From positions 868,001-932,000 of the forward strand of contig JALRME010000014.1 of the NCBI GenBank assembly GCA_026120035.1: a stretch of 64,000 nucleotides of DNA, given 5' to 3'. The DNA is from Coleophoma eucalyptorum (lineage: Eukaryota; Ascomycota; Leotiomycetes; Helotiales; Dermateaceae). Positions 1 through 12,889 of this stretch are shown in pieces. The notes under the pieces are model-generated. The model did not search any database and was not told where the DNA came from. It worked only from the letters and a program-made list of their open reading frames with translations. Each line of letters starts with the position of its first letter. Position 1 is the first letter of the stretch. Position numbers and translations under genes: made by a program.

Positions 1-2125
1 GTAAACGGAGGTGACAGCGAAAGCTGCACCGAGGATGACTGAAGAGTATTGCATTTTGAGAGATAGAAATAACGACCTGCGTTGAAGAAGTAATTAAAAG
101 ATAGTAAAGAATTAAGGAATGTTGAGAATGGAAATGAATTAAAATGGAATGATTGTAGACGTCGATGATACATGGAAAAGAGCAACTACTTATACTGCTT
201 GGCCCAGCACCGTGACAGCAACCTGAAAAGCCTAGTTATCACCAAATTCCTGATCGTGAAACTCAAGAAACACGATGCCTGAACATCCAGCCGGGGCATA
301 CGGTCAGGAGTGGGTACGGAAGGTTGTCAGCTGAAGTCTTAGCTCCTTGATTGTTTCGGCCATTCTGTTCCTGGAGAGGTGAAGCCATAGGATGCGGCTC
401 TGCGCCTTTGGGAAGATTATGGATACCCAGGCTGTTCTGATTTGCAACCGGATAACCTTGGTTCCTCCGCACGGTCGGGTTTGCAATGGATGGATTTGAC
501 ATGCATGAGGTATTAGTCGATCTCAAAACATGATCTGCACGCTACCCACTTGAAACCAGGAGGCGAGATGTCAGGGAACGCTTGGGCCAAGCATGGAGTA
601 TGTCGTAGGTGAGGCCCTTGTTCAGATGTTCAAAGCTCGTATTACTGCTGCCATACGATGTAGAGTTGTTTCTGAACTGGCGAAGAAAACCGCGGATGGT
701 TGCTCGCCTTAATGTCGTGACTCGCCTAACGTGGCTGGACTGTTACAACACCTTGCTGAACTCATTTCGGAGAATAGCCGATGCTCTGCTGGCCATGGCG
801 GTGGGGCTGCATTCGCTACGCTTGAGAGAGCTCGAGAGTGAAGATCCTACCTGCTACAGAGTAAAGCCTTCGCGGGAGACCAACGGATAACCCCCAATGC
901 GTGGCTCTCAGCCCAAACCAAACCGATACAATTCCTTGAAGTTTGACGGCCTTCCATCCTAAGCTTGGACATAACTTCCTGACGTGCCACACATCTACAA
1001 TGCATAGAGAGTAACAATTCTCTCTTATGTTGAGCAGGTCATTCAATGCCCATGGGTTCTAATACTCCCTGTTTGAAGACGGTTGGCTGAGGAGCGATGC
1101 GAGGGAGTTAAGACAGAGATAAGACCAACGATGACACTGTTGTGGCGAAGTCTGACAGCATGAGTAAGGATCACCCCAACGCCGATTAAAAAGAGATGTG
1201 CACAGATGCTGTCACGGCCAACTCAAAATGCTTCTAGAGAAGGCTCCAAGTCTCACGCTAGGACAAACAACACATGACAGCTTATGGTCTAAGGCTTGAG
1301 GGACAGGGTTGCAGGAGATCAAGTGGAGATCACGGGGCTCCACATCATGTGACTTGCAGTTTGCTCGCTTACGTCTCGAGAGTCGTGGTCGGGTAGGGAG
1401 AAATACAGCGCAATCGCCAGCCCGCAATCTAACCTATCTGATTTTGATTTCAAATCATGGCCTGGTGTTTATTGCCAGTAATGGGCAAACGTCATTCTAT
1501 AAATCGGCTTCTTCTGTCTTCTGGTATATGTAGCACCCTTCGAAATGGACAAATGATAGGAGCCAAGAAGTTATGCTATATGATCCACTAGGGGGGGGGG
1601 GGTGCACACGAAAATTTTACATTGGCCGTATCCCTGTGGCAGTTGGGAAATAAAAAAATATATCTATGCTCTGTTAGCTTACTATAAACACCATACTCTT
1701 CAACGTAGTAGTAATATTATAAGATAATTTCTGTTAAAGAATTAAAAATAAACAACTTAACATCTTTCAATTTCTTGATCAAAAGCTTTCTGAAAGAAAA
1801 ATCTAAATTCTCGAGGTAAACTTGAGACCTGCATAACTAGCATTGTACAGTGGTAGTGTGTATCGGTTCTAGTAATACTAGTTACTAATGTGCAACTGAT
1901 TGTTTTTTTTTAGAAACTATCTGGGGTTTTCTTCAATTCCCTTCAAGGCTGATCAAAGCTCCATAGGTCTAATACTAGGACTCAATACATACAATACATA
2001 AGTCTCTGCACAACCTGCCAACAACTCTAGTAGGTGTTTATATGCATAAATCTATATTTGCTTCTTGTTTTTGAGGTAGTGCATCCTCCTACTAGCCTTT
2101 AGAATTGAAAAAACAAAAATATGTC
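1..2125. other. Gene-free left edge (no supported gene)
   Basis: I find no reading frame with recognisable protein features on either strand. The short open frames overlap in conflicting frames and have no family motif. From about 1,620 to 2,110 the DNA is markedly AT-rich. A run of 12 G residues lies at 1591-1602. An exon of a gene lying mainly to the left of the window cannot be excluded in the first few hundred bases. Confidence 0.5.
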
Positions 2126-3059
2126 TTAGTCGAACAGTGCTGCATCTGGGTTCACTTCATCCAAGCGCCGCTTCCACTCTGAATCCTCCTTCTTCTCAAG
2201 CTCCAACAATTCCGCTTTACATTGCACCTTGTCGAAGTGATCCGGCCATCCCCAGCGGAGAAATGTGTTATAAACATCCTGAGAGTATCAAATTAGCTTT
2301 CGTAACCTTAACACAAGAAGGCCAAACTTCTAAACCTACCGCGGTATGCCTTGTCTGCCTTCCCCGCGCCTCACGCTGCTCTCTGTCAAACTCACTTTCA
2401 CCATCCTCATTATTACTGATATCTTCAGGATGCCACGGCTCCAACAGCTCTTGCTGCACAAGTTCCTCCTCAGCACTCGGCCAGTCGGCACGACTATAGA
2501 ACCTTCCCGTCATCGGCTGGCCAATTGGGTTCGGTACCAGCATCCACACCAATTTCTCATATCTCTGCGTCCAATTGTCTAATAATTCTGTGATGGGTGT
2601 TGTGCGATGAGCTTTCCATTTCTCTGCTTCGGGTAGAGCCTCGTATTCATCGTGAGGTACTGCAATGTGGGATCCTGTGTGAGTGTACTCAGTTATGGTG
2701 CCCTCGTTGGTGTTGAGAATCAAAGATGTGCCTTCTCGGTCGATGCTGCTGGTTAGGTAGAAACAGTGGCAAGGGAGAGCGTAGCCGTATTCGCTATTTT
2801 GGTCGTCGGTGTAGCAGATTGCAGTAGTTTCCCAGTGTATGGAGAGTCGTTCATATGGATTCTCTGAGTGGAGGTATGGGAGGTGTCGAATTAGGTCGAG
2901 GACGGTTTCATTTTTCCCTTCCATGTGGACGCTGACGGAGTGCCAGCCGGTTGAAGGCGGTACGATGAGCGCGCTGTTGTCTAGACACGGATGACGGACA
3001 ACTACTTCATAGAACCTCCGGACGGCGGCGATAGTTTCATCGCGGGAACACATTGTCAA
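2126..3059 (-). CDS. Hypothetical fungal protein, two exons
   Basis: I do not recognise a named family. Two exons are supported, 3059-2340 and 2278-2126. They are separated by a 61-nt intron (2339-2279, donor GTAGGT, acceptor CTCAG) that joins complete codons and gives 290 residues. Without splicing the frame stops shortly into the intron. The spliced C-terminus is highly charged (ELLELEKKEDSEWKRRLDE) and ends DAALFD. There is no signal peptide or membrane segment. The N-terminal 60 residues resemble the start of small soluble fungal proteins of the SnoaL/NTF2-like size class (helix, then a GWHSVSVHMEG strand), but this is only an impression. Two adjacent methionines (3059 and 3053) are possible starts. 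The next gene to the right is 2.7 kb away, so there is no operon-like context. Confidence 0.7.
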
Positions 3060-5800
3060 CTTGTGTTGAGAAATAATTGTTATAGCGCGGAAAATATTAA
3101 CGAGGTGAGGAGGTTACACTTCTGAATTGAACGGCAGATTGAAATGGAAAGTGTTCACCGCCTTTTGAGTTTAACTAGGCAACAGGCCATCTTTAGATTT
3201 GGTTATTTGAGAGTTAATTTTTATATTAAATGGTTCGAATCGATTTAAATCCAATGTACAATATCATATTATAGATAGCTATTGAGTCATCCTAATTTAT
3301 GAAGAATAAAACCAACTGGTAGCTTAATTTAAGCTTAATTTATTTATAGCTACTGAGGTACTTGTTATTTATAACGTAACTGGGTATTAAAGCTAGTATT
3401 TCTTTAATATTTTAACTATCTAGAACAGCATATATTGAAGATGAACATCCAAGGGATCCAATCAAGGCTATTGACTTGACGTACAACAATCTCCAGAAGT
3501 ACAGTCGAGAAAGACGCATCTACCTGAGAAAAATATTGTTTCAGATCCACAACAAAGGTCAGGTTTCAAGACGGATGCTGATATTTCAATAAGCCGAGGA
3601 TCGTTAACTCTTGACAGACAGGCTTGTAGCTCAAAATGGATATATCGATAATATTGGAAGGCGGGATGATCCTATCCGTACCTAAATCTGGCTATAAGAA
3701 TGCATTATTCCAAAGATCTTACCGCCGCACTTAAACGAAAACGAGGTAAGTGTTACAGATGCATGAATTCTGGTGTTGATTTTAAAATAGATTCTCTCCT
3801 AACCTTTGAGTCCGCGAATGGACGAATGAGATTCTTGAGAGAGCTGCCATTGTGAAAGGCTGGTCAAATCATCGTAGCGCTTCTAGTGGAATAACAACTC
3901 GTTGCTATTAAACGTGAGAATGAATCAATGAAAGGTTTGAAATGGATAAGGAAATTTCCCGTACTACAAGATATAACCCATTATTGGCAAAGTCGACAAA
4001 GCCCTCAAGCTCATGCAGATCGGTTTCTCCAAGGATCGGTACGTGGTCATTACTATCCGCAGGAATCGAATGGAGGAAAGAGTAGAGAATAGGACGGAAT
4101 ACTGCCCAGCCTCAACATCTCAGGTAGATATGGAAGATCTAAATAGTGCCTCCCAGAATGGTAAGGCTTGGGACTGGTGTCAAATTGGTATTTGTAAACA
4201 AGACAAATGTCCACTGCTTTAACACGAAACAAGGTTAGAATAGGTAATTAAAGAGTCATGTTTCAAGCCAACAATTTGCAACTAGAGTAGCAAATGTTAG
4301 AAGGTTACAGTTCTAGGTCTGTCATGCATTGTGTTCATGAGACCAGTTACTTAGTAACATGGATATAAGCCGCTCTATTGTGAATTTGAAAGGATAAAGG
4401 CCGACGATGTTTCTCCGCATTGCTCCTATTAGATACATTATCCTGGCTTAGTAATTGGTTAGCCATGTCAATGCCTTTTTCTTAGAACGACACCATCGCG
4501 GGGTATTAGCTAGATGATTTGCCCATGCTAGGGCGATCCTCAAACCTACTACGAGGGGGAGGTTAGGAAGGGGAGTGCGGAGTATTACGTTGGGGAAGCG
4601 GAGGGAAGCGGAGTATTATGCAAGTCATGGTACGCCACAAGAGAAGAGAGGCTGATGCCGATAGGAGAGCTCTTGGAAGAGTTCAGCGGGGTCGGGTGTG
4701 GGCAACATCGTTGGTGGTACTCTGAAGATGGTAAAGTTGCCACTCCTTACTCGTATCCAGCCACACAGGTGCCCTTTCCGGCTTCGACCGTCGCTAGGCC
4801 CTTCGAGAGCTCAAGCGTCAAACCCGTCAACGGCACAACTTCGGGGGTCATATAACAAATGCTATCTGGGGAAACCACAAAAGTCCTTGTTGAATGTGTG
4901 GGGAAGTCACATTGGAGAAGTACCTGAAAGTGGGGGTGCAAAGCCTGTAGGATCAGAAGGAATGATCCCAGGCCAGGAAGCAAGAAGTCAGGGCAACTCT
5001 AGAGTTTGAACCTTCGTGAGGGTGAGCTAATACCCATTAGATATAGTATATTGACCCGGGAGCCAAGGCGAGGCAAATCCCCGTCGACATCTGCTCCGAA
5101 AGACCAGGACAGTTTTCTCCGCGAATACTGATGGGAACTTGGATTGAAAGTTGTGGATGGTTAGTTGAATCCCGCTGTGAAGGTAATGGGATGGCTAGCT
5201 GAGAGCTTGGCAAGAGTCTTGGGGAGAAGATTCAGACGTCTGGGGCAACTCAGCCGACCGACCTACGCTAGCCCCACCAACAGACCTGTTCATCTTCCCA
5301 TTGCTGGGAGGGAATGGACCACCCCATACTTGCACTACACCACACTCTGCCACGACGCTCGCTCTGTCTCCAACTGAGCCGTACGTTTGTGTTGCCAGGA
5401 CGTCGGTCGGCTGATGCCACCACGACAGCCAAGGTGGACTACTAGCACGTGCCCCGGCGCCCCGATGAAGAGCCGGATCTGGGACTAATTCGCAATTCTA
5501 GACCCTGCGGATTGTCGGGGAAGGGGGCAGGGCAACGACTACACAATGGTTGGAGTAGCAAGTCTGCCACTAACCCCAAGCTTTATTGAATTCTGGGGGT
5601 GGAAAGGAGAGAAACCGGGGAGGCCTTCAATGTATAAAGCTGGAGTCTATCCCCCACAAACCTTATCCTTCCTCCTCATCCGCTCGCAGTGGAACAAAAG
5701 TTAGAATTCGAAGTTGTGCCATCCGATTTGGTAGCCTACTGACGTATTCGTTCCTGAATCCTTCCTTGCTCTATATCCCCAAACCCTATAACCGCTCAAC
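3060..5800. other. Long intergenic region upstream of the sugar transporter
   Basis: No coding sequence is supported. 3,180-3,430 is AT-rich and low in complexity. 4,500-5,560 is more GC-balanced and leads into the transporter promoter; it holds CT-rich and CCCC/GGGG-containing patches of the kind bound by carbon-catabolite regulators. 5,620-5,800 is pyrimidine-rich, as is typical of a fungal core promoter and 5' leader. Confidence 0.4.
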
Positions 5801-7492
5801 ATGGGTGCATCTGGCGGTGCCACGGCCTCGAATTCTGTGGGTGCCGAGCTGGCAGCTGTCCTCCCTGCCAATGGAAAGGCATGGTGGAAGAGAGTCCACC
5901 TCCTGAAACTCAATTTCTATATCTTCTCACTCTGTTTATTGTGTAAGTAGATCTTTCCCAAAACAACCCTTTTTGCTAACCCTAACTTTTCTCTAGCATC
6001 GGCTGGTGGTTATGATGGTTCGATGATGAATGGTGTCCTCGCGCTCCCTGAATGGTATGCCTTCATGAACAACCCGGCGGGATCATGGCTTGGATTCATC
6101 AATGCTGTCTACTGGCTTGGCATGGGCGTCAGCTTCCCTCTCGCCGCATCACTGTCCAACAAATACGGCCGCAAGTTGGGCATCTATATTGGCTATATCA
6201 TTTTAATCTTGGGCACCGTTCTGCAGACGGCTGCCAATACCCCAGCGACCTTCATCCTAGGACGCTTCTTTCTCGGCGCTGCTGGTGCTTGGTACGGAAG
6301 CAATGTACCCCTCTTGATCAACGAGATTGCCTATCCGACTCATCGAGGTATTGCAAGCTCCCTGTACAACTGCGGTTGGTATGTGGGCTCGCTGATTGCC
6401 GCTTGGGCAACCTTTGGAACGCGCAATTATGGAAATTCATGGTGCTGGAGAGTCCCCTCAGTATTGCAGGCGCTGCTTCCGTTGGTGGCTCTGCCCGGAC
6501 TTCTCGCCGCTCCGGAAAGCCCTCGATGGCTGGTCTCTGTTGACCGGCAAGAAGAGGCCCTCAAAATCCTCGCCGCTTGTCATGCCGGCCGAGATGCGGA
6601 TAGCATGGCCCTTGTCAACTTTGAAATCGTCGAGATTGAGAGCACCATCGCTAGCGAGAAAGCTGCTCACGAATCAACCAGCTACATGGATATGGTCAAG
6701 ACCAAAGGGAACCGACGTCGTCTCCTCATCTCCGTAACTCTGGGTGTATTTGGCCAATGGGTCGGAAATGGTGTCGTGTCATACTACCTCGCCCTGGTCC
6801 TAACAACGGTTGGTATTACTAGCGTCACCAACCAACTGCTCATTTCGGCAGCCCTACAAATATGGAACCTCATCTTTGCGGTGCTCGCTGCCTCGTGTGT
6901 TGATAAGTTGGGCCGACGAACTCTCTTCCTAGGATCTGCATCCATCATGTTGGTCGCCTTCATCATCGTGACGGGCTTGTCAGGTTCTTTCGCTGCGACC
7001 GGTCACGCAGCGACGGGTACGACAGTGATTCCTTTCCTATTCATCTTCTTCGCTGGTTACGATATTGCATTGTAAGTATCTTAAAGAAATCCTGGTCTGA
7101 TTTAGCATCACTAACATGACTGGCACAGGACACCTCTGTTGATTTCATACCCATGCGAAATCTGGCCATACCGCCTACGTTCGCGCGGTCTCACAGTTAT
7201 GTGGGTTACAACTATCGTGGCCATCTTCTTCAACACTTTCATTAATCCCATTGCTCTCCAAGCCATTGGTTGGAAGTACTACTTTGTATTCGTAGCGGTC
7301 TGTGCCGCTTACGGAATCGTAGCCTTCTTCTTTTATCCTGAGACTCGAGGACATAGTTTGGAGCAGATGGCCGTCATCTTTGACGGCGATGAGGCGGAGC
7401 TTGTATCGCCCACTGAGACGGCTAAGGCGGCAGCTGCGCTAGGAGTTAGCGATCCAGAGAAGGTTGTGAGCATTGTGACTCATGTCGAATGA
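5801..7492 (+). CDS. MFS sugar transporter (lactose/hexose permease type)
   Basis: A 12-helix proton-coupled sugar porter expected in the plasma membrane. There are three exons: 5801-5942, 5997-7071 and 7129-7492. Both introns are short (donors GTAAGT; acceptors CTAG and ACAG). The product has 526 residues, the usual length of the family. Signature motifs appear in order: SSAGGYDGSMMNG in helix 1 (about residues 48-60), NKYGRKLG in the loop after helix 2, PESPRWL after helix 6, DKLGRR after helix 8, and PETRG near the C-terminus. The first exon supplies the hydrophilic N-terminus and half of helix 1, so the ATG at 5801 is chosen over the internal methionines near 6023. Exon 3 starts at the conserved SYPCEIWPYRLRSRG segment. 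The gene converges on the MFS gene to the right. The exact sugar cannot be told from sequence. Confidence 0.9.
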
Positions 7493-7886
7493 GCAAGGCG
7501 TAGGTTTGAAATATAAGATCTAGGACTCAATAGAGGCGCACCTAAAGGCTATCTCTAGGAAACAATCTACATTTTATAGTCTAGAGTCATCTATTAAGAT
7601 GATAGATTGTAAGACACTGCTTAAGATATATAGCTAAACAATAACGATACAAGAATTTAAACAAATCAACCCCATTGTCATAAAACAAGAACTATACGAA
7701 TATCACGAAGACCGATAGACTTGCATAAGCAATTGACTGCTATTAACGAAATTCTAAGTAGAAAACAAAACCCTTTACATTTTAAGTTTAATTTATAAGT
7801 CATGGGAATATATTCAGCTAGTAAAGTCTTTTTTATTCGATTCATGTAGCCTAAATTAACTGACGAATTCTGGTTGAAGTCTAGAA
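7493..7886. other. Convergent intergenic spacer
   Basis: AT-rich 3' region shared by two convergent transporters. It presumably holds both polyadenylation regions. No gene is seen. Confidence 0.5.
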
Positions 7887-9827
7887 TTAATGGCTAAGTC
7901 CATTTGCTCTGGCTGTTTCTACATAACCCCAATAGACACTAGCTGAGCTTTGCCGCAATCGCTTACCATACTTGATCATGAAAAACATACTACTGTTGCA
8001 GACTAGAGCAAGAATCGCAACCGTAATAAAAGTATTCCGCTGTCCTTCGGCATTGATCCATGGAGTGATACCGTAGTTAATAGCGAAACTTAATGTATTT
8101 CGGACGAGGATGAGTGTAGGGATAAATTCGCCGCTCAGATCACGGTAAGAACTAGTGGCGTATTGCATCGAGGTCGACAAGCATTGAGTGCTTGAGAAAG
8201 ACATCATGCACTGAGCAAATACAAGTCCAAACCAGTGTATCTTGTACTCGGCTCCGAGGCCCCAGAGAAGCATACCGAACGGTACGGCAAGGAGAGAAGC
8301 GCTGTATAGCCAAAGGATGTGTTCGGGCTCTGCAATGCCTCCATTTCCACGAGCTAGTTTCATCACTAGCTTGGGCCCAAAAAAAGCAACCCAGATAGCT
8401 CTAAATTTAGGTTAATTGACGAGTAAAGATTAGCAGGAAGGAATAAGAGACTTACCCGATACACATGCCTACAACCTGTGCAAAATAAGCATAGCCTACA
8501 TCGCTGCCAGTGAAATGATATTCATCAGTGTATACTGGACTAGCCGTTGCATTTAAGACTCCGGTCCAGACAAGGGCATTCGTTCCATACATAAAACCAG
8601 CCCAGACAACAACAGGGAAGCGGAAGAACTTAAAGGGAGACCACATCATCTCCAGAAGACGATTTTGTCGTGGCTTGTCAATGAGACTGAGTTTCTGCCA
8701 GTATGACTTGCGCTGGTATACAGTATTTCCTGGCTCGACATCGGCAGTGTCAACAGAACTAGTATTTTCCCTGGTCTTGGCCTTTGACTCGGATCCTAAA
8801 TCCTCGGGATTAGCGACAAGTGTCTCATCCACGGCGGCATCATTTGAGCCTGTACTGGCCGCTTGCTGAGGTAGCTTGCGGTCATAATTTGTCTCTTCCA
8901 TCAAGAAGAAACAGTATACAAAAGCAACTCCGATGCCAATTGCACACCACCACTATATAGCTATCAGTGGCAATTGTATCAAAGAATATAAGTGAAACCT
9001 TACAAGAGTCCATTTCCAGTTTTGTCCGGCATTGATGAAAGCAGCGAAGGCCGGGGCTAGTGATGCTGAAAATGCCAGACTCAGACCATATACAGCAAGG
9101 TATAGTGGTCTCTCATGAGCAAACCACTTGAGAATATTAGTTAAGCTGGAATATTTAAGGTCCCTGGACGCGTATCTTACAATATCTGTCATGCTGATTT
9201 CGCACAAAGTCTCTACGGGAGCACCGAAAAATCCCTAAAGTTCATGTAAGTATGGGCTAGGTGGCCAAAAAAAAAAATACTAGTGAATTATAACACACCT
9301 GAAGAATCTTATTTGCCAAGTATGGACCATTTGTTGTACATAGTGGTGCCAAGCCCAAAATAATGATAGAAGCTGCCAGAGAGATCAAATAGACTGGTCG
9401 TTTCCCGTACTGCAATGCTAGAGGTTGCCACAGAATACATCCCCAGCCATAGAACAAGAACATGGCTCCAGTAGCCGATACCTGATCGCCAATGGACAGT
9501 TTCGTTACCAACGAGATAGGTGTTGTGACGGAGTAGACTGCAGCGGATGGGAAGACCATCATTACGGTGAACATGACAACACATGATGTGTGTAGCAGTT
9601 TTCGACTATGGGTCCAGTTCAATGGATCTTCTGGGTCGTCTTTAAATTGTGGATGAGAAATTCAGCGTGGGTTCCTAGGATATTTAGTGGAAAGTATAAG
9701 ACGCACCTGATGGCAGAGGCACCAAGACAATATCATTTGCTGATGCAGAATGCTTAGCATGGAGTTGGCCATCAGAATCGATGAGATGGACTGTTCCAGG
9801 CGCCAACCTTTCCTCGATCTCTGTCAT
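7887..9827 (-). CDS. MFS transporter, DHA1 family (drug/polyamine type)
   Basis: A multidrug or polyamine-type proton antiporter of the plasma or vacuolar membrane. Five exons reconstruct cleanly: 9827-9707, 9639-9299, 9234-9004, 8952-8456 and 8400-7887, giving 567 residues. The N-terminal tail has the family's typical VHLIDSDGQLHAKH stretch, and SDDPEDPLNW is formed across the first splice just before helix 1. GFFGAPVETLCEISMTDI opens exon 3 and marks helix 5. A long acidic central cytosolic loop lies in exon 4 (about residues 260-330), followed by IGAIWVAFFGPKLVMK across the last splice and the final helices. All junctions keep phase and none leaves a stop. The start at 9827 is chosen because upstream sequence is non-coding. 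This is not the sugar-porter branch: the PESPRW and PETRG motifs are absent. Confidence 0.9.
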
Positions 9828-10977
9828 AGCGCTATATGGGTGTGAAATCTAAGGATAGAAGTAAGGCAGAAAAAGATATAAAGTTGAACTTTATCGCCAG
9901 TTATATATTGAATTCTTTCTAAATATCCACCATGGTCTCACGGTGAGTACAGGTGTCTGCGGACTATGCAAGCGTTAGGATCTCTCTTGCCGAACAAACT
10001 GATCTTCAAGAGATAGGTGCATTAGATAGGCCATTCTATGAAATTATACTGCGGCCATTTGTCGCCTGTCAGCAGATATACTACAAATGTAGCTGTCTAA
10101 CCCATGCATCTAACTTTGAGGCTTGTAAAGCCTATCATGACGACTGAAGTGCAGAACTCTTCACTGTATGAATATCTACCCATTGCCCGTTTGAAGCTTA
10201 ACCGTGTACTTGGTCTTTCTAATTGGTTGAAGGTGCTTAATTCTCTCAATCCGAGTGTGCGGATACTCTATGAATTATGGGCCAGCTTATCTACTTTGGT
10301 GGAGCATTTATGGTCTTTGGGCTAGTTGTCATCCCATTCTTCAGAGGGGACCTTGATCCGCCTTGGCAGCTATCTTCAATCTGCTCCATTTTCAAGTCAA
10401 TAAACAACCTCCCATGACTAAACTAGACTACCAACCAATAGATAATAGTTGCGAGTCGCCTTTAGTATCTAAGACCACCAAACCAACCAATAGATAATAT
10501 TTGCGACCCCATCTCTAAGATATAGAAAAACGCGAAGTGATTTAATCCCAGGCATATTAATGGACCGAGTATTTGCCGAAAGATTGCTAACTCAGAGATA
10601 AGACCAAATCGCTGTTTCATAACTGGGTTGGATAGAAATCAAAACACAAATTACTATCTAGAATTTAAAATGGGGCCGCTTTGGAGAAGCTTGCCAGAGA
10701 GACCTAACTGAGATGCGAAAGGTATGTCGCACTTAACCCTAGACTTGATAAACCATGTTGTTCTGAAAATAATAAATGAATGAGTTTAAACCAAAGGAGA
10801 GGAATGATATTGGCAGAATGGCATTGTGGTAAGCACTTTAATATCCATATCGCTCAAAACTATGTTGTAAAAAATGCATTCTTTTGGTTTAATTTCCTAC
10901 TTGATAGCAGCCTCTCTATTCGCAATTGTAGCAAGATATATTATATACTCGAAAGTCATTAGGAAGAAATTTCACAA
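9828..10977. other. Intergenic region with a 24-bp direct repeat
   Basis: Lies between two minus-strand genes and holds the promoter of the DHA1 transporter on its left side. Short open frames (for example around 9,953-10,325 and 10,780-10,962) have no recognisable features and are not called. A near-perfect 24-bp direct repeat lies at 10431-10454 and 10483-10506. Confidence 0.45.
10431..10506. repeat. 24-bp direct repeat, two copies
   Basis: Copies at 10431-10454 and 10483-10506 differ at one position out of 24 (the 18th). They begin CCAACCAATAGATAATA and end TTGCGA, with start-to-start spacing of 52 bp. Each contains an AGATAA (GATA-type) hexamer, so this could be a duplicated regulatory element rather than a mobile remnant. 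Confidence 0.7.
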
Positions 10978-12889
10978 TTAGCCTTGAACAATTTTTGAAA
11001 TAAGTTCAGTTGCAGTTACAGTCTCCTCATCGCGGAAGTGTTTGCCCACCAGCTGCAACGCAATTGGAGCGCCCACAAATCTTTCGGGAGCATCTATATT
11101 TTTGGTGTATGTATTAGTAAGGAACTCTTATACCCAAAAGCAAGGCCAAGCACGACGGGTTTTCTACGAATCAGCAAGTAGGAAATAGGTACTTACACTT
11201 TTTGAGTTCACGCTCATCGACTTCAGAACGTGGCTTGTAACCTGCCTCAAAAACGTCTATCTGAGGATCAGCCTGTAATCCTGTAGGGAAGACAGTGCAA
11301 GGTTGATCTAGGATGTTCCAGATTGCTGTGTATGACCAGTATTGGGAAGTGCCTAGTTCTGACGCAACACCGACATACGTTGGAGATAGGATAAAGTCGA
11401 CGCCACGCTCCTTCATAAGTCGGTGGTACCTAGGTATGTCAGATGATACGCCACAATAGCATGCTGACCAACTTACTCTGCCCTATAATCTTCTCGTTGA
11501 ACGTTCAACTCCCAGTTCTTGTGAATGCTAATTGGCTCGGGCTTTGAGTAGTTGAATGCCCACTCTGTTAGTGGGACTACTGGTTCTCCACCTTTTGCCA
11601 GAAGGTCTTTTTGGAGTTTCGCACCATCAGGGAAATAGAGGGAAACCACAATGTCCCATCCTTTCTTGTGATCGTAGGGCTCAAAATCAACCACTTTGAC
11701 ACCCGCTGCTTTTAATTTGGAGACCACATGCTTTAGGCCTCGAGTGATTGGTGGATGAGGATGAATAACACTGTGGACGAAAAATTAGGTCCAAAATTCA
11801 TTGAAAATTTCTGAATACGTGGTGTTGGCTTTACAGCGAGGAAAAAGATAAAACTTACCCATCGTCCCAAACAATGCCAACTGTAATATCCTCGGCCTGA
11901 TATGGAGGAACACTCCTCCACGGCAAAGGAACCAAAGAAGTCTCTTCTTCCCAAGGTTCCTGGTCAATAACCGTTTTTTGAAAGAGATTTAAATCAGCCA
12001 CACTATTGGCCAATGGTGAAATTACACATCGAATGCTTTCTTGTCCATCACCAGCAAGACAAACACCTTTATAAGGATTGCGCAGAGCAGTTGTAAGAAG
12101 GCCATAGGACCCACAGAATGCTGCTGGGCATCTGACGGAACCTCCAATGTCGGTACCAATACCCAGCGCGGCACAATGAAATCCAAGAGATGCTCCTTCG
12201 CCTCCACTTGAGCCACTAGGGGTGAGATTTCGGTTATGAGGATTGACAGTCGTTCCATTGATGACACTGGTACAGTCAAGGTGCTGTCATTATACATTAG
12301 CGTCACGTATTTGGAAGTGAGAAACAGGACAAACTACCATTAAACTTTGTGGTTGGTTAGTTCTGACATGGAAGACAGCACCGGCGTTCTTTAATATCCT
12401 AACGAGAAGTGCATCCTCTGCTGGGATGTGGTCAATCCAAGTCACATATGCAGAATGGCAAATACGGCCTTTGACGCCAATATGTTCCTTAATTGAGATT
12501 GGAACATTATGCAATGGCCCAATAAGCTTCCCAGTAGACCTGAAATATTCATCTAGCTCAGCTGCACGGGTCAAAGCCTCCGTAACCATGAACTCCGTGG
12601 CAAAGTTCAAGAGCTGGTGACCAATATGTGCACGCTTCAGAAATGCAGTGACCGTTTCGAATGCTGTCAGACTTCCAGCTCCCATACGAGTAACAAGTGC
12701 AACGGCGCTAGTATTGGTGATTTCCAGTTCGTTTGGAGTTAGGAGTTTACATGTCTCTATGAAAGTGGTGACATTGAGCTGATCTGCGGGTGGCAGTTCC
12801 TCTGCGGGCAGTAACTATTCCGGGTTCAACGAGTCCTGAGTTATCTTTCGGCATTTTTCGGCCTTGATCTCCCACTCGGCTTTGGCCAT
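10978..12889 (-). pseudogene. Amidase (acetamidase type) interrupted by one in-frame TAG
   Basis: Amidase-signature enzyme that hydrolyses a carboxamide to acid plus ammonia or amine in the cytosol. Five exons (12889-12338, 12283-11859, 11770-11477, 11429-11197, 11093-10978) join in phase over 540 codons. The Ser-cisSer-Lys triad is visible: Lys134 in PISIKEH, Ser209 in TPSGSSGGEGA and Ser233 in GTDIGGSVRCP, spaced as in the family. The C-terminus is canonical (PERFVGAPIALQLVGKHFRDEE). The only lesion is codon 25, a TAG at 12815-12817 sitting between NPE and LLP, where relatives usually have Trp; TGG to TAG is a single change. Translation could restart at the Met at 12685 (codon 69), but that drops the N-terminal helix. 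No plausible intron removes the stop. Either a young pseudogene, a stop with readthrough, or a sequencing error. Confidence 0.85.

Noticed and set aside
1591..1602. Run of 12 G (and a 12-C run at 58476-58487) as possible special structure
   Set aside because: Simple homopolymer tracts, common in fungal intergenic DNA and prone to sequencing error. No periodic G-runs for a quadruplex motif.
3228..3245. GGTTCGAATC, resembling a tRNA T-loop
   Set aside because: No matching acceptor stem, D-arm or anticodon arm can be built around it; the flanks are AT-rich intergenic DNA.
3180..3430. AT-rich block as a RIP-mutated transposon
   Set aside because: No recognisable transposase or reverse-transcriptase frame, terminal repeats or second copy in the window; dinucleotide statistics were not computed.
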